Positions 63,026 to 64,000 of a DNA stretch of 64,000 nt are shown in pieces (within the stretch, counting starts at the first letter, position 1; every line of letters begins with the position of its first letter). The DNA lies in the NCBI RefSeq assembly GCF_024679245.1, contig NC_090188.1, positions 40,293,992 through 40,357,991 of the forward strand. The letters run 5' to 3'. Source of the DNA: Pseudorasbora parva (Eukaryota > Chordata > Actinopteri > Cypriniformes > Gobionidae). The position numbers and the translations under genes were made by a program. The notes under the pieces were generated by a model that saw only the letters and a list, made by a program, of their open reading frames with translations, was not told the origin of the DNA and did not search any database.

Positions 63026-64000
63026 CTAAACCTACCCTTAAACTGACCCACACCACCAAACCTGACCCTAACTCTACCCTTAAACTGACCCACACCACCA
63101 CACCTGTCCCTAACTCTACCCTTAAACTGACCCACACCACCACACCTGTCCCTAACTTTACCCTTAAACTGACCCACACCACCACACCTGTCCCTAACTC
63201 TACCCTTAAACTGACCCACCCCACCTCACCTGACCCTAACTCTACCCTTAAACTGACCCACACCACCACACCTGTCCCTAACTCTACCCTTAAACTGACC
63301 CACACCACCACACCTGACCCTAACTCTACCCTTAAACTGACCCACACCACCACACCTGTCCCTAACTCTACCCTTAAACTGACCCACACCACCTCACCTG
63401 ACCCTAACTCTACCCTTAAACTGACCCACACCACCACACCTGACCCTAACTCTACCCTTAAACTGACCCACACCACCACACCTGACCCTAACTCTACCCT
63501 TAAACTGACCCACACCACCACACCTGACCCTAACTCTACCCTTAAACTGACCCACACCACCACACCTGACCCTAACTCTACCCTTAAACTGACCCACACC
63601 ACCACACCTGTCCCTAACTTAACCCTTAAACTGACCCACACCACCACATCTGTCCCTAACTTTACCCTGAAACTGACCCACACCACCACACCTGTCCCTA
63701 ACTCTACCCTTAAACTGACCCACACCACCACATCTGACCCTAACTCTACCCTTAAACTGACCCACACCACCACACCTGACCCTAACTCTACCCTTAAACT
63801 GACCCACACCACCACACCTGACCCTAACTTTACCCTTAAACTGACCCACACCACCACACCTGTCCCTAACTTTACCCTTAAACTGACCCACACCACCACA
63901 CCTGACCCTAAATTTACCCTTAAACTGACCCACACCACCACACCTGTCCCTAACTTAACCCTTAAACTGACCCATACCACCACACCTGTCCCTAACTTTA
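63026..64000. repeat. 42-bp minisatellite, about 23 units, continuing past the right edge
   Basis: The unit contains CCCTTAAACTGACCCACACC and ACCACACCTGACCCTAACTC. 42 is a multiple of 3, so long reverse-strand frames (WVSLRVELG repeats) appear; these are artefacts. Confidence 0.95.

Noticed and set aside
62923..63983. Reverse-strand frames rich in WVSLRVELG
   Set aside because: Artefact of the 42-bp repeat.
63026..64000. Interstitial telomeric repeat or CRISPR-like array
   Set aside because: The units are 42 bp with no spacers, and CCCTAA occurs only as part of a longer unit; the genome is vertebrate.

Overview
This window is vertebrate, almost certainly teleost and most likely cyprinid, genomic DNA. 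Genes are split by GT/AG introns. A luteinizing-hormone beta gene of cyprinid type is present. The intergenic and intronic DNA is packed with fish-type DNA transposons, fold-back MITEs, microsatellites and minisatellites. No bacterial, phage or CRISPR features were seen.

Gene layout. (1) 1459-19754, plus: the last nine coding exons of arfgef3 (BIG3), encoding the final ~737 codons, with a long 3'UTR beyond. Upstream exons lie outside the window. (2) 28413-31765, plus: a two-exon gene for a small single-pass membrane protein, best matched to smim28. Its first exon is short and was found by motif and splice phase. (3) 33800-36131, minus: complete four-exon cox20 (cytochrome c oxidase assembly factor, 111 aa). 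(4) 41408-42227, plus: complete lhb (gonadotropin beta, 141 aa) with TATA box, non-coding exon 1, two coding exons and poly(A) signal. (5) 60881-60969, plus: first coding exon of a phospholipid phosphatase, best matched to plpp4, running off the right edge, with a long (GA)n tract upstream.

Mobile DNA. The two complete elements are a Tc1-like transposon (22857-24484; DD34E transposase open, IR/DR ends, TA target duplication) and a chromodomain Ty3/gypsy retrotransposon of the Tf1/sushi type on the minus strand (50852-55992). The latter has identical 431-bp LTRs, ACATT target duplications, open gag and pol in -1 overlap, and an 11-nt self-priming match between LTR and primer-binding site. The rest are non-autonomous: a hAT MITE, a Kolobok-like element with THAP and zinc-domain exon remnants, a pair of elements with 9-bp target duplications, several near-palindromic fold-backs (one 18-20 bp from a cox20 splice donor), and nested insertions.

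Tandem repeats. There is a ~244-bp dimeric satellite at the left edge, a 33-bp minisatellite of about 90 units inside an arfgef3 intron with higher-order structure, a 20-bp minisatellite of about 52 units upstream of lhb, a 42-bp minisatellite running off the right edge, and a 46-bp short array. The five genes are functionally unrelated (membrane traffic, small membrane protein, mitochondrial assembly, reproductive hormone, lipid phosphatase). They look like neighbours, not a pathway.
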